From Jaltomata sinuosa (taxonomy: Eukaryota > Streptophyta > Magnoliopsida > Solanales > Solanaceae): a stretch of 64,000 nucleotides of DNA. Every line of letters starts with the position of its first letter. The first letter of the stretch is position 1. The stretch is taken from positions 186,001-250,000 of the forward strand of contig QJPP01000310.1 in the NCBI GenBank assembly GCA_003996215.1, read 5' to 3'. The notes under the pieces were generated by a model. That model worked only from the letters and a program-made list of their open reading frames with translations, ran no database searches and was not told the DNA's origin. Position numbers and translations under genes: made by a program. This document shows, piece by piece, positions 59,551-64,000 of the stretch.

Positions 59551-60185
59551 CATATATAAAAAAATAAAACAAAGTCTAAAATGCAAAATTGAGCAATATG
59601 AAGCAAATGCAAATACCCTCTTCAAAAATCTGTCAAATGAAAACATATACTCTTTCTAAGGATCATAACATGCAACATTAATCAAACTTTGTGGTATTTT
59701 TAAATTACTAATTTCACTTATTTCGAACAATTATATTTTACATATCAAAATTGTAAAACTTGATTTTTAAAAGTTGTTATCATGTGATTAGAAAATCACT
59801 AGTTTAACTTGTAAAAACAATCTTTTATAAAAATACAGGATAAAATTGCGTATGATAGATCCTTATGATTCGATCCTTCTTCGAACCTTAATGCACCAGA
59901 ATGCTTTTTTGTTTATAAAAGTTAAACTTAGAAAGAAAAGTGATTGGATTATCCTTTTCATCATTCTTTGATTGAAGCCTCATTCTGTCTCTCTCTTTCT
60001 TGGTGCACTTTTCCCATTCTTTTTTATATCTTTTTCCATCAAGTCCCCTTAATTTATCTTCTAATTGACCCCATGGCACCATTTCACTCCACTTTTATCA
60101 ATATATATTTTAATTGTTTAAATTCAGTTTTGCATTGATATTAGATGGATTAGACCAAAGCCTTTCTTGCATTTGTTTGCGATAA
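59551..60185. other. AT-rich intergenic with a decayed SINE
   Basis: About 59770-59905 resembles the SINE at 15740 (gtgattagaaaatcactag, taaaattgcgtatgatagat, taatgcaccagaatgc) but is heavily mutated. No gene seen. Confidence 0.5.
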
Positions 60186-60596
60186 GGGGTCGTTTGGTAG
60201 GGTGTATAAAAATAATATAAAATATAATATATTAATAATATTTATATTAGTAATATTGATTTTAGTTATGCTGAGATTCTTCTTATGCAATATTTGGTTT
60301 GATGTATTAAAAATAATATACATTGCATAATTTTTATTAAAAAAAAATATTTACAAAAATACCCTCCACAAATATGATAGAGAAGATGTGGAAAAGGTTT
60401 TGAGGGGCAATTATATCTTTAACCATGATAAGCATGCATTAGAACGCATTACTAATATCATGAATTTTCATTTATTATTTATACATAGCTTAATATCAAA
60501 TAAAGAGGTAAAAAAAATGTACCAAACAAGATACTAATAATAAACAAAACTAATACACATGCATTATTTTTTCTAATCCACTCTACTAAACAATCC
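60186..60596. mobile_element. Tourist-like MITE with TAA target duplication
   Basis: Starts ggggtcgtttggtagggtgt after TAA (60183-60185) and ends ctactaaacaatcc before TAA (60597-60599). Same family as 6980-7409 (shared gaaaaggttttgagg block). Confidence 0.7.
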
Positions 60597-62376
60597 TAAT
60601 TTCTTGGTGCTCCATAGGGGCTACCACTTAAAGGCTACATGCACTAGCCGCTGCTAGCATTTGAGCTTTAATGATGACTCAATAATCTAAATTAGTTGAA
60701 AATATGGTGGTACAATCTTTAATCATGACTCTATAATCTAAATAGAGAAATTGTTTCCTTCTCATATCTTACTAATTTAATATAGATGATCTAAAGGTAC
60801 ACAAAAGTTTTAAAATTCACATTTGGTCTAGTATTATACATAGTATACAAAAGTAATTATTGCGCTTCAATCCCAAATAAGTTGAGGATCTGTAGTTCCT
60901 TGTCGTTATTGTTATGCACTACATAAAAACAAAGCTTTTAAATAAACAAAATCGATACATCGAAAAGATAGCAAATCAAATTAGAATGGACTTAATTGAG
61001 GAAGTGAAACATTAAATAAATATAATTTTTATTCCAAATCCTACAAAATTCATTGTATATTCTTGAGAAATTGCTTGAAGTAGTGGAACATTTCAAACTT
61101 TGGACTCAAAGATCAAAGTAAATCACACGACTCTATTTTATTTTTGAAAATAATGTAGAGAAGAGGGGAGAGAGATATTTCAAAAATTTGATATAAAATT
61201 TTGAGGCAAGGAGGTAATATTATATATAGCCAACAAATAGGTATTGTAATGAAAAGATGCAACCAATCTGGTGCCTTTGAAAGAAAATTGGTTGTGCCTT
61301 TATAAAAGAAAAGAAATTTGTTGGTCCAAAAATTAATCAATCAATCAAAGTATTTATTCGAATTTGAATCCAAAGTCGAGTTGAGTTGACCAACAATGGC
61401 GATAATGTTAGGGTTTGTCTTCTTTCCAACTCTTTAAGTTAGTGTATATGTACCTCTTTTTATATAAGGACAAGAGAAATCAAATATGCCATCGAATTAT
61501 TCTAAATGACCTATTCATGTCACTATTTAATGGTTGGGCATAAAAATGTCATCATCGTGACACATTTTGGTCAATTCGTGCTACTAACCAACTAACAATC
61601 CACATATCGGATTTTATAAGCCAAATTCTTGATTTTAATATATCATATATATCAGGTGTCGTCCAATTAAATCACTCACATCACCTAACTCGTTCCTTTA
61701 TTTTAAATCCGCCCCACATACATTATAACCCGACCCAAATCCTTTTGTCACCCAAACCCCTAATCCCTTCTCCTCATTTCCCACCCTACATTAGAAAAAG
61801 TTGAATTAATGAGAAAGTAAATATAGCATATAACTTAGTGAGAAAATAGTTATCGCTATTTACTCACTCAATCGTATAATTTATTTGTTTTTATTAATAA
61901 TTACGTAAATCATATGCCATATAAAATACTATAGTACTTCATATTTTTGGAGCCTTTAATATTTTGGGATCTAACGTAAACGCTTTCACTTGCCTAGCCC
62001 TAGAGCAGGCCCTGTCCTTACACGACAATTAGCATCCTACCTGTCAATTTTTACTTTTTACTGTATTTGACAAGAGACAAAAAGACATAAAGAAAAAAGA
62101 AAGGAGTAAATTTTTGCAAGTACAAAGAAGGGAGTTAAAAGTTGATCTTTCTAAATGAATCTACCCCTTCATGAAACTTCTTGCATTAAAGGGGAATGAC
62201 ATGTAGGACCGGTAAAAATTTACTCGCATTTGATGTTATACTGTGCGTATTTTTTGTACGAATTTTTTTTTTATTTATTTAGATGTCAAAATTTTTAGAA
62301 AATAAATTTCTTAAAAATAAGAAAGATAATTTTTCTAGTAAAAATAAGAAAAATAACAAGTTTCATAAATTATGAT
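60597..62376. other. AT-rich intergenic, no gene seen
   Basis: Non-coding by appearance. Scattered short A/T tracts and stretches resembling degraded dispersed repeats, for example around 60850-60900. No bounded element or gene could be supported. Confidence 0.45.
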
Positions 62377-62628
62377 CTCTCTGTTTTATTTTGTTTGACT
62401 TATTTTCTTTTTTAGTCCGTCTCGAAAAGAATGACCCTTTAATTTTTCTTTTTTAGCAATTCTTTAATTTTAATTTTTCACATGACATGTTTAAGATCAC
62501 AAAATTAAAGGATATTTTGGTATATTTGACATATTTTAAATTTAAATCTACAAAATTCAAAAGTTTTGTTATTTTTTTTAAACTCTGTGTCAAGTCAAAC
62601 TAAGTCAAACAAATTGAAACAGACGAAG
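62377..62628. mobile_element. Stowaway-like MITE
   Basis: ctctctgttttattttgttt and aaacaaattgaaacagacga are inverted ends. The middle has the common gtcaagtcaaactaagtc block. Flanking TA only approximate. Confidence 0.55.
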
Positions 62629-63340
62629 TATTTCATTTCTCCCCATCCTCCGTCAAATCCGATTCCACCTCAACCCCACCCCCTTCCCCCCATAGCCTCC
62701 ACCTCCACCACCCCCACCCTCTTATACCGACCTTCATAATGCTTGACTAAATTTTATATAAATATTTTTGAGATCAATATATTTTGTCTATTTATCAAAT
62801 ATCAAAAAAATAAGCAAGAAAATCATTTTTTCCTATTAAGTGATTAATAAAATATGTATGTTCCACACAAAATTTTATAACATAATGATCATGAGATTAA
62901 GTGAAACAATTTTTGTTTTAGTTTACGTGATATTTTTTTCTTTTTAGTTCATTTTAAAATAAATGACACACTTTTATATTTGTAAATATTTTAACTTGAA
63001 CTTTTTATTTTACATTTAAATATTGGTAACCTATTACGTTAATATTTATATAAATATTATGATATATTTAAAATTTTAGATTCCAAAAAATTTATAATTA
63101 CCACACAAAATGATGATTTTGTACCGAATCAAACTATGTCACATAAAGTGGTGGTGAATGAATAGCCTTGAAAAGTTTTCTGCAATTTCTTTCTATACTA
63201 ATTGTCTTTTACTGTTGTAAGTCACTTTCCCATTCACTAGCATTGTCCATATATTGTATTATATGTTTGCTTTATACATGCACCAAAATTTGAGAGAACC
63301 TTTTTGTCCCTCAAATTTTCATCATTAATTTTTCTACCCT
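62629..63340. other. Intergenic upstream of the right-edge gene
   Basis: A C-rich stretch (62640-62735) followed by AT-rich sequence. No gene seen; may contain distal promoter of the gene starting at 63864. Confidence 0.4.
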
Positions 63341-63860
63341 TTTGTTCTCTATATAAACACTATCCATGTTCACCCTCTTTCTTCATTCCAATTTCTAGTG
63401 ATCTTCCAAGTACACTTCCCTCACCTCCTATACTAGGTATTTCTTCTTAAAAAAAAATACTATGCAATATAGTGGTCGAGTCAGTTTGCGTTAAATTATC
63501 TTTGATTTCTACTCTTTATTCCCTTCTCTATAGAATAAGCATAAACCATGTTCACCCTCTTTCTTCATTCCAATTCCTAGTAATCTTCCAAAGTATCACT
63601 TCCCTCACCACCTATACTAAGTTAGTAGTATTTCTTTTAAGAAAAAATTATATAGCGGCGGTGTTCGAGTCAGTTTGTGTTAAATTATCTTTGATTTCTA
63701 CCCTTTGTTCTCTATATAAGCACAAACCATCTTCACCCTCTTTCTTCATTCCAATTCCTAGTAATCTTCCAAAGTATCACTTCCCTCTAAGTATATTTTT
63801 TTTAAAGAATTATATAACAGTGGTGTTCGAGTCAGTTTGCATTAAACTATCTTTGACCTC
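63341..63860 (+). promoter_or_regulatory. Triplicated TATA plus leader region of the right-edge gene
   Basis: Three tandem units (about 63341-63520, 63521-63700, 63701-63860) each begin with a TATA-like element: ctatataaac at about 63350, degenerate ctatagaataagc at about 63527, ctatataagc at about 63712. Each continues with ttcaccctctttcttcattc, gatcttcc and gagtcagtttgcgttaaa blocks. The last unit ends just before ATG 63864. Role as promoter/5' UTR is inferred from the TATA boxes and position. Confidence 0.65.
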
Positions 63861-63863
63861 GAG

Positions 63864-64000
63864 ATGTCGGCAAGAGGTTGTGAAGGAGTAGTGAGTGTGA
63901 AGCCAACAGAAATGACCAAGAATGAAAAGACCACAAGCAAGTTTCAAAAGCAAAACTCTACAAAGAGTGTTCATGTTGATGGTACTACTAATGATGCAAG
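63864..64000 (+). CDS. Start of an unidentified protein (truncated by window edge)
   Basis: ATG at 63864 opens a frame that stays open to the window end (45 codons plus two bases). It begins MSARGCEGVVSVKPTEMTKN and continues lysine-, serine- and threonine-rich. No domain can be recognised in this short hydrophilic stretch. It is supported by its position right after TATA-containing leader repeats and by the change from AT-rich spacer to balanced codon-like composition. It could also be a chance open frame; more sequence to the right is needed to tell. Confidence 0.5.
   Translation, partial: MSARGCEGVVSVKPTEMTKNEKTTSKFQKQNSTKSVHVDGTTNDA

Noticed and set aside
63472..63891. 139-codon plus-strand frame
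   Set aside because: It runs through the leader repeats in a different frame from the proposed start at 63864 and repeats the same peptide because of the DNA repeat.

Overview
The window is plant nuclear DNA, most likely from a Solanaceae genome (Solanum or a close relative). The evidence is split genes with GT-AG introns, AT-rich spacers, Solanaceae-type tRNA-derived SINEs, abundant small MITEs, and an Ogre-type retrotransposon with LTRs of about 5 kb. No rRNA, tRNA, CRISPR array or bacterial operon was seen. || Layout. 1-1654 is the 3' end of a protein disulfide isomerase (PDI) gene. 6481-13627 is a complete ten-exon tandem copy predicted at 496 residues. Its first active site is degenerate (RCEPC in place of WCGHC) while the second and the KDEL tail are intact. 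Roughly 3.4 kb of sequence, exon 7 through the downstream flank, is shared by both copies. 14.4-23.2 kb is non-coding: a CACTA-type MITE with a triplicated left end, a SINE with perfect 16-bp target duplications, two tandem-repeat blocks, and a 2-kb foldback element whose core is nine copies of a repeat of about 112 bp. 23211-26762 is a complete THIC gene (thiamin pyrimidine synthase, 647 residues). Its 3' UTR has two introns and a TPP riboswitch aptamer at about 27702-27808, so the enzyme and its feedback sensor are both present. || 32250-53648 is a nested retrotransposon block. A Ty1-copia element on the minus strand (341-bp LTRs, 5-bp target duplication gtatg) has its pol gene split by a 15.9-kb Ogre-type element (5-bp target duplication ccaat). 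The Ogre insert is chimeric. It has a full 5.1-kb LTR, a primer binding site, a leader and a truncated ORF1, followed after only 7 bp by the inverted 5' end of a second, divergent Ogre copy, and then by a direct 3' part of the first LTR. This makes a palindrome of about 12 kb whose transcript would fold into a very long double strand. || 55.1-57.1 kb is a 5'-truncated LINE on the minus strand. 57-63.3 kb is AT-rich and full of foldback elements, with one poly-G run and one GA microsatellite. At the right edge a new plus-strand gene seems to start at 63864; its TATA-plus-leader region is present in three tandem copies. || Functionally only three gene loci look real: two ER oxidoreductase/chaperone copies and one plastid thiamin enzyme. 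They are unrelated in pathway. Everything else is mobile or repeat DNA. All assignments come from reading the sequence and from memory of the families; no database search was run.
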